Notes: generated from the letters alone by a model not told the origin. A stretch of 64,000 nt of DNA from PFJX01 sp040757575 (GCA_040757575.1 JBFLXA010000005.1:1-64000); one strand, 5' to 3'; positions 26,514 through 35,209 are shown, numbered from the stretch's first letter. Numbers and translations: made by a program.

Positions 26514-27626
26514 ATGCAGCTTCCCACCCCGGAATTCAAGGTTCTCCTATTCGGCCCGGATTTGCCGGCAGCCGGGGCGCGTGCCCGTGCCCGTTTTGAG
26601 AGCAGTGTTCTGGTGGTGCACCAGCGGGACCACTGGTATACGGTGAACGCCTCGGACCTGGATCTGGGAACCGGCGGGTTCGACGGCAGGCAATGGATCG
26701 TGTCCTGGCATTCTCCCCTCGGCACCTTCAAGGCCATGCTGCAAGGGGACGAGGCCATGGAAACCTTTGTCAGCCAGGTGCCCGAGGACACAGCCCGGCG
26801 ACTGCATCTGGTGCGCCGGCGCCATCGCCAGACCCGCCGTACCCAGAGGGCAGGTCTTGGACTCTTGGGGCTGGCACTGTTTCTGCCTGCTTTTGCACTG
26901 GTGTGGTACTGGCTGAACGCGGAGAGTTTCAGCCGCTGGGCGGCGGATCAGGTCACCGTGGAACAGGAAGTGCGCCTGGGGGAGCATCTGTACGAGGAAA
27001 TACGCCCCAACCTCGATCTGTTGCCGGAAAACGCCCTGGCGGATGAAGTCGTGGAACACATTGGGGTGCGTGTTTCCGCCGGGTCGGGTGTGCCTTTCCA
27101 TTTCCATGTGGCCCGGAATGACCAAGTCAATGCCTTTGCTTTGCCGGGCGGTCACGTGGTGATCTTCACGGGGCTGCTGGAGGCCGCAGACAGTGCCGAT
27201 GAGGTGGCGGGGGTGCTTGCCCACCAGATCAGCCACGTCACCCTGCGCCATTCCCTCCAGGGCCTGATTCGCGAGCGGGGCTTGCGGGCCGTGCTGGCGG
27301 TCATGCTGGGGGATTTCGCAGGCCGTCCCTGGGCCACCATGGCGGAGGAATTCCTGGCCATGAACTACAGCATGGACATGGAGCGCGAGGCGGACCTGAA
27401 TGCGGTGGGTCTTTTGCGCCGGGCTGCCCTGGCTTCTTCCGGCATGGCCAGCTTCTTCGAGAAGATGGACGACGAGCAGGGCTTCGGTATCGCCTTCCTC
27501 GCCGCCCATCCGGTGGATGAGGCGCGGCTGAAGGCCATACGCAAGGCCATCAAGGCCCAGGGGACGTATCCCTACCAGTGTCTTTATGGCGACTGGGACG
27601 AAGTGCGCGATTCGCTGAAGGAATGA
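26514..27626 (+). CDS. M48-like membrane protein with HQxxH in place of HExxH
   Basis: The N-terminal domain (1–95) contains DHWYTVNASDL, typical of uncharacterised M48-associated domains. A transmembrane helix lies at about 113–134. The peptidase domain (150–360) has LPGGHVVIFTGLLEAADSADEVAGVLAH and the later zinc-ligand region MEREADLNAVGL (289–300). The zinc motif reads HQISH (237–241; CAC CAG ATC AGC CAC). The catalytic Glu of HExxH is therefore Gln, which normally abolishes proteolysis while zinc binding can remain. The rest of the protein looks intact. The stop is one base before the Crp/Fnr start, so the two are probably co-transcribed. Confidence 0.88.
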   Translation: MQLPTPEFKVLLFGPDLPAAGARARARFESSVLVVHQRDHWYTVNASDLDLGTGGFDGRQWIVSWHSPLGTFKAMLQGDEAMETFVSQVPEDTARRLHLVRRRHRQTRRTQRAGLGLLGLALFLPAFALVWYWLNAESFSRWAADQVTVEQEVRLGEHLYEEIRPNLDLLPENALADEVVEHIGVRVSAGSGVPFHFHVARNDQVNAFALPGGHVVIFTGLLEAADSADEVAGVLAHQISHVTLRHSLQGLIRERGLRAVLAVMLGDFAGRPWATMAEEFLAMNYSMDMEREADLNAVGLLRRAALASSGMASFFEKMDDEQGFGIAFLAAHPVDEARLKAIRKAIKAQGTYPYQCLYGDWDEVRDSLKE

Positions 27627-27627
27627 C

Positions 27628-28320
27628 ATGAACTACACCCCCCAGGAACTCAAACAACGCAGCGTCCTTTTTTCCAGCCTGGAGGATGCGGATCTCCAGG
27701 CGGTGCTTGAACTGGCCCATGAGGAACGCCATCCCGCCAAGCAGGTGGTATTCCACGAAGGGGAAGCGGGCGACCGCCTGCTCCTGGTGCTGGAAGGCCG
27801 GGTGAAGGTGAGCCTCACCTCCCCGGAAGGCAAGGAGGCCATCCTCAGCCTGCTGGAGGCGGGGCAGTTGATCGGCGAAATGTCCCTGCTGGATGGCGGC
27901 AGCCGCAGTGCCACCATCACCGCCATGGAGCCTTGCCGCTTCCTGGTGATCTGGCGCAAGGATTTCCTGGCTTTCCTGGAAAACCGGCCCCGGGTGGCAC
28001 TTGCCCTGCTCCAGGCCCTGTCCCTGCGGCTGCGGGCCACCAACGACATGGTGGGTAACCTGTCCTTCCTCAACCTGCCCGCCCGGCTGGCCCGCATCCT
28101 CCTCAACCTAGGCCAGCAGTACGGCAAGCACACGGGGGAGGGCATCGTCATCGGCCTCAAGCTGTCCCAGGAGGAACTGGGCAATCTGGTGGGTGTGTCC
28201 CGGGAAAGCGTCAACCGCCAGGTGCGGCTGTGGGTGGAAACCGGGGTGCTGGACTATGCCCACGGCATTCTCATCCTGAAAAACTCGGATGCCCTTTTCC
28301 GGGAAGCCCTGACGGCCTGA
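27628..28320 (+). CDS. Crp/Fnr-family transcriptional regulator
   Basis: An N-terminal cyclic-nucleotide-binding fold (about 15–130) has GEAGDRLLLVLEGRVKVS and GQLIGEMSLLDGGSRSATITA. A dimer helix follows, then a C-terminal winged helix-turn-helix (LSQEELGNLVGVSRESVNRQVRLWVETG, about 177–204). Fnr-type N-terminal cysteines are absent, so it is not an oxygen sensor of the FNR kind. The GEMSLLDGGSRSAT block resembles cAMP-binding pockets, so it may be a Crp-like or nucleotide-responsive regulator. It starts one base after the M48 gene. Confidence 0.9.
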   Translation: MNYTPQELKQRSVLFSSLEDADLQAVLELAHEERHPAKQVVFHEGEAGDRLLLVLEGRVKVSLTSPEGKEAILSLLEAGQLIGEMSLLDGGSRSATITAMEPCRFLVIWRKDFLAFLENRPRVALALLQALSLRLRATNDMVGNLSFLNLPARLARILLNLGQQYGKHTGEGIVIGLKLSQEELGNLVGVSRESVNRQVRLWVETGVLDYAHGILILKNSDALFREALTA

Positions 28321-28324
28321 ACCC

Positions 28325-29035
28325 GTGCACTTTCCCTCGCCCCTGGTTACCGGCACCCTGGTGCGTCGTTATCAGCGTTTCCTGGCGGACGTGCGTCTGG
28401 ATTCCGGGGATACCGTCGTCGCTCATTGCCCGAATACCGGCTCCATGCTGGGGCTCAATGCCCCGGGTAACCGGGTTTGGCTGTCCCCCGCAGCCAACCC
28501 TGCCCGCAAGCTGGCCTGGACCTGGGAGATGGTGAGTGCAGACGCAAGCCCTGAGGTTCGGGTGGGTATCCACACCGGCCGGGCCAATGCCCTGGTGGGA
28601 GAGGCCCTGGACGCGGGCCTGATCGACGAGTTGGCAGGTTTCACCGAGCGCCGGGCCGAAGCCCGGCTGGGGGCCAGGAGTCGCACCGATTGGCTGTTGG
28701 CCTATCCGGACGGCGAGGCCTACGTGGAGGTGAAAAGCGTCACCGCCGCCGTGCAGGAGGGGGTGGGGCGGTTTCCCGATGCGGTGAGCGAGCGGGCCAG
28801 CAAGCACATGGCCGAGCTGGCCCACGTGGTGCAGACGGGAGGGCGGGCTGCCGTGGTGTTCTGCGTGCAACGGGCCGACGTGACCGCTGTTGGGCCTGCC
28901 GACACCATCGACCCGGTCTTCGGCGCCGCTTTGCGGCAGGCCGCCAGCCGCGGGGTGGAACTTTATGCCCTGGGGGCGGACCTCAGCGATACGGAAATCC
29001 GCCTGGTACGCCGCCTGCCTGTGCTCCTGGAGTGA
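28325..29035 (+). CDS. sfsA: sugar fermentation stimulation protein
   Basis: The 236-residue protein is a complete SfsA. It starts at GTG and shows VTGTLVRRYQRFLADV, AHCPNTGSMLGL and TDWLLAYPDGEAYVEVKSVT, which contains the nuclease-like D…ExK arrangement, then GRFPDAVSERASKHMAEL. SfsA is thought to be a DNA-binding or nuclease-fold protein; its biological role is not settled. It starts four bases after the Crp/Fnr gene. Confidence 0.92.
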   Translation: MHFPSPLVTGTLVRRYQRFLADVRLDSGDTVVAHCPNTGSMLGLNAPGNRVWLSPAANPARKLAWTWEMVSADASPEVRVGIHTGRANALVGEALDAGLIDELAGFTERRAEARLGARSRTDWLLAYPDGEAYVEVKSVTAAVQEGVGRFPDAVSERASKHMAELAHVVQTGGRAAVVFCVQRADVTAVGPADTIDPVFGAALRQAASRGVELYALGADLSDTEIRLVRRLPVLLE

Positions 29036-29049
29036 CCTCGGGACCCAAG

Positions 29050-30168
29050 ATGCCTATCGAAGCCCGTCTGGAATGGAGTAGCCAAGTTGCCACCCACGTG
29101 GATCGCCTGATCCTGCCGGATTCCGCACTGCTGGCCAGCGGCCGCTGGGCGGAAGCGGGGCGGCGACTTCAAGCCGGGGAGACTGTCGTGGCCCTGGACG
29201 CCTTGCCCTGGTGCCAGCCCGCTGGTTTGTCGCTTGCCCAGGTGCCTCTCGCCCATTTCCGTTTGCGCGATGCGCCCGTACCGGGGCGTTGTTACCCGCG
29301 CATGGCGTTTTCCGACCTGGCCCAGGGGCCTCGGGATCTGCAACCCGTTCGCTTGCTTGAGGTGACCGAGGGCCATTGCCGGGTGGACCCCAACCATCCT
29401 TTGGCGGCCTGTCAGCCACAGTTGACCCTGGCTGCCACGGCAATGATGCCGGCCCCGGGCCAGCGCATGGCCGAGCTGTTCGATGGTCCGGGCCTGCAAG
29501 TGCCCCCGCAGACGTCGGCCATGGCCTATTTCGGTCCCGGGGCCCTGGAACGCCAGGACGATGGGGAGGATGCCCGGTTCTACGCTGAGCCCCGCTTTGT
29601 CCAGCACCTGGACGGGGCCTGCCGGGGCGCGATCCGGGCGTTGTATGGCCGGTTCCTGGCGCCTGGCAGCCGGGTGCTTGACCTGATGGCCAGTTGGGAC
29701 AGCCACCTGCCCGAGGCGCTGGCGGACCTGTTTGTCGCCGGACTGGGCATGAACGGTGCGGAGCTGGAGGCGAATGAACGGCTGTCGGAACGGGTGGTGA
29801 AGGATTTGAACCAGCGGGCCGGCCTGCCCTGGGGGGATGCCCAGTTCGACGGGGTAGTCTGCACCGCCTCCATCGAATATCTGCTTCGGCCCGGGGCAGT
29901 ACTGGCAGAGGTGCGCCGGGTGCTTCGCCCTGGGGGCATTTGCCTGGTGACTTTCTCGGACCGCTGGTTTCCCACCAAGGCCATTCAGGTCTGGAGCCAG
30001 TTGCACCCCTTCGAACGCAGCGCCCTGGTGTTGAGCCTGTTCCGGGAGGCCGGCTTTACCGACCTGCATACCGAGTCTCTGCGGGGCCTGGCCCGGCCGG
30101 AGGATGACAAGTACTCGGATCAGCGGCGCTGCGCCGATCCCCTGTTCGCCATTTGGGGGCAGGCCTGA
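29050..30168 (+). CDS. SAM-dependent methyltransferase with FKBP/SlyD-like N-terminal part
   Basis: The C-terminal half (about 160–372) is a class I methyltransferase fold: PGSRVLDLMASWDSHLP (motif I), DAQFDGVVCTASIEYLLRP (motif IV) and RRVLRPGGICLVTFSDRWFPTKAI. The N-terminal part contains PVRLLEVTEGHCRVDPNHPLAACQPQLTL (about 97–125), which closely follows the VDxNHPLAGKxLxF segment of SlyD-type FKBP peptidyl-prolyl isomerases. The key aromatic pocket looks incomplete. This suggests a degenerate FKBP domain fused to a methyltransferase. The start at 29050 follows sfsA by 14 bp. The substrate is unknown. Confidence 0.82.
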   Translation: MPIEARLEWSSQVATHVDRLILPDSALLASGRWAEAGRRLQAGETVVALDALPWCQPAGLSLAQVPLAHFRLRDAPVPGRCYPRMAFSDLAQGPRDLQPVRLLEVTEGHCRVDPNHPLAACQPQLTLAATAMMPAPGQRMAELFDGPGLQVPPQTSAMAYFGPGALERQDDGEDARFYAEPRFVQHLDGACRGAIRALYGRFLAPGSRVLDLMASWDSHLPEALADLFVAGLGMNGAELEANERLSERVVKDLNQRAGLPWGDAQFDGVVCTASIEYLLRPGAVLAEVRRVLRPGGICLVTFSDRWFPTKAIQVWSQLHPFERSALVLSLFREAGFTDLHTESLRGLARPEDDKYSDQRRCADPLFAIWGQA

Positions 30169-30189
30169 TGGGCGCCCGGCGGGACTGAA

Positions 30190-31128
30190 TCAAGCCTCCC
30201 GGCGCTTCTCCATCATCTCCAGCAGGATGGGGGCGCAGACGATCTCCAGCAGCAGCTTCAGTTCGCCACCCGGCACCACGATGGTGGTGGCCCGGCTCAT
30301 GAAGGCCCGGGGGATCTTTTCCAGAATTTCCACGAAGTTGTATTTGCGCTTGTCCCGGAAGTGGACCACCAGGAAGGACTCGTCCGGATTGGGCACGTCC
30401 CGGGCGATGAAGGGGTTGGAAGTGTCCACCAGGGGCATGCGCTGGATGTTGATGTCCGTGAGGCCGAACTGGGGCACGATGTAGTGCAGGTAGTCGTTCA
30501 TGCGCCGCAGGATGGTGTCCACGGACTCGCCTTCCGTGCAATAGCCCTTCTCGCAATCCCGGTGGATCTTCTGGATCCATTCCAGGTTGATGGCCGGCAC
30601 CACGCCGATGAGAAGGTCCACGTGCTGGGCCACATCGATGCCGTCCTTGCCCACGCGCCGGTCGATCTCCGGCGGGAAATGACGGTCTTCCACCTTGCGG
30701 CGGGTCCAGGTCCTGGCCACCACGCCGCCGTGCTGGCCTTCGTAGAACATCAGGTCGCTGCCGGCGGGCAGGGGCTTCCAGGGGGTGAACTCTCCGGAGC
30801 CCGTATTCAGCCGAATGGCGTGCTCGTCGTTATGGGCGTATTCCCGCCACACGCCGCTGCCGGTTTCGCCGTAGCTTCGGAAGAAGGTTTCCAGCTCCTC
30901 GAAGTGGTTGCAGTCGGGGCCGAACCAGGAAATGTTCCGGCCGCTGCCCTTGGCTTCGTCCAGCAGGGCGTGGAACTGGCGGTCGGTATAGCGGCGAAAG
31001 CCGTCGCCGTGGACCACGCTGGGCTTGATGTCGAGCCGCTTGAACACTTCCTTGAGGGCGTGGCGCACGGTGGACAGGCCGGCCCCGGCCATGCCGGTGA
31101 CGGCGACGATGGGATGCTTTGCTGACAC
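30190..31128 (-). CDS. prkB: phosphoribulokinase
   Basis: The enzyme phosphorylates ribulose 5-phosphate to ribulose 1,5-bisphosphate. The P-loop is VTGMAGAGLSTV (about 10–21). The proteobacterial-type PRK pattern follows, with HGDGFRRYTD, FYEGQHGG (Walker B-like) and HVDLLIGVVPAINLEWIQKIHRD. The length (312 aa) fits the octameric bacterial class. No RuBisCO or other cbb genes are in the window and it stands alone, so it could serve a Calvin cycle encoded elsewhere or be the PrkB-type orphan. It is followed on the plus strand by a convergent methyltransferase. Confidence 0.92.
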   Translation of the reverse strand: MSAKHPIVAVTGMAGAGLSTVRHALKEVFKRLDIKPSVVHGDGFRRYTDRQFHALLDEAKGSGRNISWFGPDCNHFEELETFFRSYGETGSGVWREYAHNDEHAIRLNTGSGEFTPWKPLPAGSDLMFYEGQHGGVVARTWTRRKVEDRHFPPEIDRRVGKDGIDVAQHVDLLIGVVPAINLEWIQKIHRDCEKGYCTEGESVDTILRRMNDYLHYIVPQFGLTDINIQRMPLVDTSNPFIARDVPNPDESFLVVHFRDKRKYNFVEILEKIPRAFMSRATTIVVPGGELKLLLEIVCAPILLEMMEKRREA

Positions 31129-31179
31129 GCGGGGCCCTCCGGGCGGTCTTTCCTTGGGAGGGGGATGGTAGAGCCCGGA

Positions 31180-32634
31180 TCAGGCCGCGGGCAAGGCGAA
31201 ACTGAAAGCCGCCCCCGGGGCGCCGGGGCTTTCCAGGCGGATGGTGGTGCCATGCAGGCTGAGGATGCGTTTCACGATCAGCAGTCCCAGGCCCCCGGAG
31301 GTGCGTCCACTGCCGTCCCGCAGGGGGGAGGGGCGCTCGAAGAGCTGGGGTCTCAGGGCGTCGGGCACGCCGCTGCCGGTGTCAGCCACCCGCACCTGCA
31401 CGGCGCCTTCGGCCGGGTGCAGTTCCAGGTCCACCCGGCCCCCGGCCGGGGTGTGGCGCAGGGCGTTGTCCAGCAGGTTGGTGAGCACCCGCTCGATCAT
31501 GCCCAGGTCTGCCAGCACCGGCGGCAGGTCTTCAGGGATGTGTACCTGGAGGGTGACGGCCTTCTGCCGGGCCGCCAGTTCGAATTTCTGCAGCACATCG
31601 TGGACCAGTTCCGGCAGGGCGAAGGCCTCTTTCGTCGGCTTGGTGACCTCGCATTCCAGCTTGGCAAGTTCGAACAGTTCCTGGGCCAGGCGGCTCACCT
31701 TGCGGCTCTGGCGCAGGGCCACGTCCAGGTATTTGGTACGTTCCGCTTCGTCCACCTGATCCGCCTTCAGGCTCAGGGTCTCCAGATAGCCTTGCAAGGA
31801 CGTGAGGGGGGTGCGCAGATCGTGAGAGATGTTGGCCACCATTTCCCGGCGAAGCTGATCCTGGCGCCGCAACTCGTCCACCTGGCTGGTGATGCGCCCC
31901 GCCATGGCCTGGAGAGTGCGCCGCAACTGGCTGATCTCGTCCTGGGCCTGGCCGGCGTCGCCGGCGAAAGCGGCCGTGCCGGCGTTGTAGTCCTGGACTT
32001 CCCGGCCCAGGCGCCGCAGGCGGCGGGTGATGAGGCCGAACACCACCAGGCCGGCGGTGAGGGTGAGCAGGGTCATGCCCCCCATGAGCCAGCCGGCGGT
32101 GACCAGGGCCTGGCTCTGCCCCACGTCGGCGGCCAACCGGTCGTAGGCTTCGCCCGCCAGGATGATGTACAGATAGCCCACGGTATGGCCGTCCTGGACG
32201 CAGGGGGCGACGCTGAAAATCTTGCGGGCGCTGGTGCTGCGGGGGTCATCCCCCAGCAGGGGTGCAGAGGCGCCGGCCAGATAGGCGCGGATGGGGGCGA
32301 CGTCCACGAATTCCCGTTTCACCGTGCCGGGTGGGGCCACATGGGCGTCGATATGGCCGTTGGCCTTGATGAGGTAGACCTCGATACCCGGGTTCACCAC
32401 CATGAGCATGTGGAACAGTTCCTCCACCGCCGGCCGGTTCCACTTGAGCTGCTTCACCAGGTCGGTATGGCGGGTGATGTGGCCTGCCAGATCGTGGGAC
32501 AGTCGTTGCAGAACTTCCTGCTGGTGCCGCTGGGTGGCTTCCATGAACAGCCAGCCGGTGAAGCCGGCGCAGGCCAGGGTGAGGGCGGCGAAGGCCAGGG
32601 CCAGGCGGCCGTAGAGGGTACGGAACAGGTTCAT
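31180..32634 (-). CDS. two-component sensor histidine kinase
   Basis: The kinase (484 aa) has TM1 at about 9–30, a periplasmic domain (31–180), TM2 at about 180–203, HAMP, then the phospho-His box ANISHDLRTPLTSLQGYLE (about 268–286). ATPase boxes follow (LTNLLDNALRHTPAGG, VADTGSGVP, GGLGLLIVKRILSLHG). It should phosphorylate the OmpR-type regulator encoded just upstream; the regulator stop and kinase start overlap by four bases. The signal is unknown. The periplasmic sensor has no recognisable ligand motif. Confidence 0.92.
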   Translation of the reverse strand: MNLFRTLYGRLALAFAALTLACAGFTGWLFMEATQRHQQEVLQRLSHDLAGHITRHTDLVKQLKWNRPAVEELFHMLMVVNPGIEVYLIKANGHIDAHVAPPGTVKREFVDVAPIRAYLAGASAPLLGDDPRSTSARKIFSVAPCVQDGHTVGYLYIILAGEAYDRLAADVGQSQALVTAGWLMGGMTLLTLTAGLVVFGLITRRLRRLGREVQDYNAGTAAFAGDAGQAQDEISQLRRTLQAMAGRITSQVDELRRQDQLRREMVANISHDLRTPLTSLQGYLETLSLKADQVDEAERTKYLDVALRQSRKVSRLAQELFELAKLECEVTKPTKEAFALPELVHDVLQKFELAARQKAVTLQVHIPEDLPPVLADLGMIERVLTNLLDNALRHTPAGGRVDLELHPAEGAVQVRVADTGSGVPDALRPQLFERPSPLRDGSGRTSGGLGLLIVKRILSLHGTTIRLESPGAPGAAFSFALPAA

Positions 32635-33365
32635 CGGGCAGCCTCCTCGCCGGAGCCGGCCACAAAACGATAACCCACGCCCCAGACGGTGAGGATGTGC
32701 TCCGGTTTGGCCGGGTTGGCTTCGATCTTGCCTCGCAGGCGGTTGATGTGGGTGTTGACCGTGTGCTCATAGCCTTCGTGGCTGTAGCCCCACACCTGCT
32801 TCAACAGTTCCAGGCGGGAGAACACCTGCCCCGGGTGGCGGGCAAAGAAGAACAGCAGGTCGAATTCCCGGGCGGCCAGGTCCAGGGGCTTGCCTGCCAG
32901 CTGTGCAGTACGGGCGATGGGGTCCAGGCGCAGGGGGCCCTGTTCCAGCACGCCGGATTCCTGCCGGGCGGTCTGGGCCATGGCGGCGGCGCGGCGGAAC
33001 AGGGCTTTCACCCGGGCCTTCACTTCCAGCAGGGAAAAGGGCTTGGTGATGTAGTCGTCCGCCCCCTGTTCCAGGCCCAGGATGCGCTCGGTTTCTGCCG
33101 ACTTGGCACTGAGGATGACGATGGGGGTGTAGCGGGGCAGAGTGCGGGCGTGGCGGCATACGGCCATGCCGTCCAGGCCGGGCAGCATCAGGTCCAGGAT
33201 GAGGGCGTCCCAGGGGGTGGCGTTCAGCCGGGTGATGGCGGTTTCACCGTCCGGGGCCACCTCCACGGCATAGCCCTCGTCCGCCAGGTTCAGGCGCAGC
33301 AGTTCTGCGATGTCGGCATCGTCTTCCACCACCAGCAGGCGTTTTGCGGGGCTAGCAATGTCCAT
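32631..33365 (-). CDS. OmpR-family response regulator
   Basis: A receiver domain (LLVVEDDADIAELLRLNLADEGY, acceptor Asp about 57 in ALILDLMLPGLDG, Lys in ITKPFSLLE) is joined to a winged-helix DNA-binding domain (FDLLFFFARHPGQVFSRLELLKQVWGYSHEGYEHTVNTHINRLRGKIE). The partner kinase overlaps by four bases. The ATG at 33365 gives the usual length (244 aa); the frame upstream to 33485 is unlike any receiver domain and is excluded. Confidence 0.93.
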   Translation of the reverse strand: MDIASPAKRLLVVEDDADIAELLRLNLADEGYAVEVAPDGETAITRLNATPWDALILDLMLPGLDGMAVCRHARTLPRYTPIVILSAKSAETERILGLEQGADDYITKPFSLLEVKARVKALFRRAAAMAQTARQESGVLEQGPLRLDPIARTAQLAGKPLDLAAREFDLLFFFARHPGQVFSRLELLKQVWGYSHEGYEHTVNTHINRLRGKIEANPAKPEHILTVWGVGYRFVAGSGEEAAR

Positions 33366-33463
33366 GGGCGGGAAACCTGTTAAGGGGCATGTATCTTCCC
33401 TCGGTCCGGGTGGGGCAGGGTTCAATTTTTGTTTATTCATGCGGGTGGGGCCAGAATCCCGAC

Positions 33464-34093
33464 ATGGTTGTCCAACGCTTTTCACGCTTTCATGTCGCCT
33501 TGCTGGGGCTCACCCTGGGGGTGCTGGCCTGGTCCGGCATCGGCCCCCGGGACCGGTTTACCTGGTTTCTTGAAGTTTTGCCGGTGTTGCTGGTCCTGCC
33601 CCTGCTGCTCTGGACCGGCCGCCGGTTCCGCTTCACCGATCTGGCCTATGGGCTGATGGCCATTCATGCCGTCATCCTCATGGTGGGAGGCCATTACACC
33701 TATGCCGAGATGCCCCTGTTCAACTGGCTGCGGGACAGTTTCGATCTGGCCCGCAATCATTACGACAGACTGGGTCATGTGGCCCAGGGCTTCATTCCCG
33801 CCATCGTTGCCCGGGAAATTCTGGTGCGTACCTCCCCTTTACAGTCCGGGGGCTGGCTGTTCTTCCTGACCACCTGCTTTTGCCTGGCCTTTTCCGCCTT
33901 CTACGAGATGATCGAGTGGTGGGTGGCGGTGGCCTCTGGCGACGAGGCCGTGGCCTTCCTGGCCACCCAGGGAGATGTGTGGGATACCCAGTGGGACATG
34001 TTCCTGGCCCTGCTGGGGGCGGTATGCTCCCAACTTCTTCTGGGCCGCTGGCATGACCGGCAGCTCGGTTCCTTGATTCAGGATGCCCCATGA
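33464..34093 (+). CDS. DUF2238 (YjdF-like) membrane protein
   Basis: This predicted inner-membrane protein (209 aa) has about six hydrophobic segments and the DUF2238 hallmarks HYTYAEMPLFNWL, NHYDRLGHVAQGF, FSAFYEMIEWWVA and GDVWDTQWDMFLALLGA. The function is unknown. The start is uncertain: the ATG at 33464 gives family length, with no clear ribosome-binding site; the frame continues upstream. The stop overlaps the folE start (ATGA), so they are coupled. Confidence 0.83.
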   Translation: MVVQRFSRFHVALLGLTLGVLAWSGIGPRDRFTWFLEVLPVLLVLPLLLWTGRRFRFTDLAYGLMAIHAVILMVGGHYTYAEMPLFNWLRDSFDLARNHYDRLGHVAQGFIPAIVAREILVRTSPLQSGGWLFFLTTCFCLAFSAFYEMIEWWVAVASGDEAVAFLATQGDVWDTQWDMFLALLGAVCSQLLLGRWHDRQLGSLIQDAP

Positions 34094-34731
34094 GCGATTG
34101 CTGCGACCACGACTGCCCCACCCCCCACGACTCTGGCCACCTGGGCATTCCCCGGGTGGGGCGCTTCAACCCGGAGGCCTTCGAGCAGGCGGTGACGGAC
34201 CTGCTGCGGGCCTGCGGCGTGGCCACGGATTCCGTGCATACCGGCAAGACCGCCAAGCGGGTGCGGGAGTTGTGGGAACGGCGTCTGCTGGGGGGCTACG
34301 AGATGGACCCGGGGGAGGCCCTGGGCGACGGCTTCGAGGATGCCCGGGAGGACATGGTGGTGGTACGGGGCATCGCCGTGCACGGGGTGTGTCCCCACCA
34401 TCTGGTGCCATTCCGGGGCGTGGCCCACGTGGCTTACGTGCCCGGAGGCCGGTTGCATGGCTTTGGCCGCATCGCCCGGTTGGTGGATGCGGTGGGACAC
34501 CGCTTCACCTACCAGGAATGGATGACCCGGGATGTGGCCGAAGCCCTGATCCGGCACGGCAAGGCCAGGGGTGCGGCCTGTATCATCGAGGCGGAGCAGC
34601 TTTGCCTGCTGCTAGGGGAAGACCGGCGGGGAGACGAGCGGGTGGTGACCCAGGCCTTCGCCGGCTGTTTCCAGCAGGATGCCCAGCTGCGCAACGAGTT
34701 TCTCCGGGCGATCACGGATCGGGCACTGTGA
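34090..34731 (+). CDS. folE: GTP cyclohydrolase I, divergent
   Basis: The protein (213 aa) follows FolE over its length: TAKRVRELWERRLLGGY, HGVCPHHLVPFRGVAHVAYVP (zinc ligands Cys101 and His104), GRIARLVDAVGHRFTYQEWMTRDVAEAL, and a C-terminal LRNEFLRAI. The normally invariant EAxHxCM..RG block instead reads EAEQLCLLLGEDRRG. The second zinc Cys (172) is kept, but the catalytic His (E. coli His179) is Gln170 and the RG pair is changed. It may be a slow or altered GTP cyclohydrolase. It lies in an overlapping run of membrane and redox genes rather than with folate genes. Confidence 0.88.
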   Translation: MSDCCDHDCPTPHDSGHLGIPRVGRFNPEAFEQAVTDLLRACGVATDSVHTGKTAKRVRELWERRLLGGYEMDPGEALGDGFEDAREDMVVVRGIAVHGVCPHHLVPFRGVAHVAYVPGGRLHGFGRIARLVDAVGHRFTYQEWMTRDVAEALIRHGKARGAACIIEAEQLCLLLGEDRRGDERVVTQAFAGCFQQDAQLRNEFLRAITDRAL

Positions 34732-34738
34732 ACCCACC

Positions 34739-35209
34739 ATGAGCGATCCTACCCGCCGTCCCGCCACCCTGGTGCTGCCGCCGCTGCCTTACGCCCTGGC
34801 CTTGTACGGGGCCTGGTACCTGGACCGGACGGTCCGGCCATTGCCTGTGACCCTGGGGCCCCTGGGGGCGTCGCTGGGCTGGCTGTTGGTGGCGGCCGGC
34901 CTGGGGCTGTTTGCCTGGACCCTGTATGCCTTCTGGCGCCACCACACCACGGTGAATCCTTACAAGGCGGCCTCCACTCTGGTGGTGGACGGCCCCTTCC
35001 GTTTTACCCGCAACCCCATCTATGTGGGGGACTGGTGCCTATACTTCGGCGTCATGCTGTTGCTGGAAACTCTTTGGCCCCTGGCCTTCGTGCCCCTGGT
35101 CTGGTTCATCATCCGTTATGGCGTCATCCGCCATGAAGAGCGTCATCTGGAGGCGTGCTTTGGAGAGGATTACCGCGTGTTCAAAAGTCGCGTAAGGCGG
35201 TGGCTATGA
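34739..35209 (+). CDS. isoprenylcysteine carboxyl methyltransferase-family membrane protein
   Basis: The protein (156 aa) has four hydrophobic segments and the ICMT/PEMT pattern: VVDGPFRFTRNPIYVGDWCLYFGV, then IRYGVIRHEERHLEACFGEDYRVFKSRVRRWL, which forms the SAM site. Bacterial members methylate unknown substrates, possibly phospholipid head groups or small thiols. The ATG at 34739 is seven bases after folE. The stop overlaps the cytochrome b561 start. Confidence 0.85.
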   Translation: MSDPTRRPATLVLPPLPYALALYGAWYLDRTVRPLPVTLGPLGASLGWLLVAAGLGLFAWTLYAFWRHHTTVNPYKAASTLVVDGPFRFTRNPIYVGDWCLYFGVMLLLETLWPLAFVPLVWFIIRYGVIRHEERHLEACFGEDYRVFKSRVRRWL

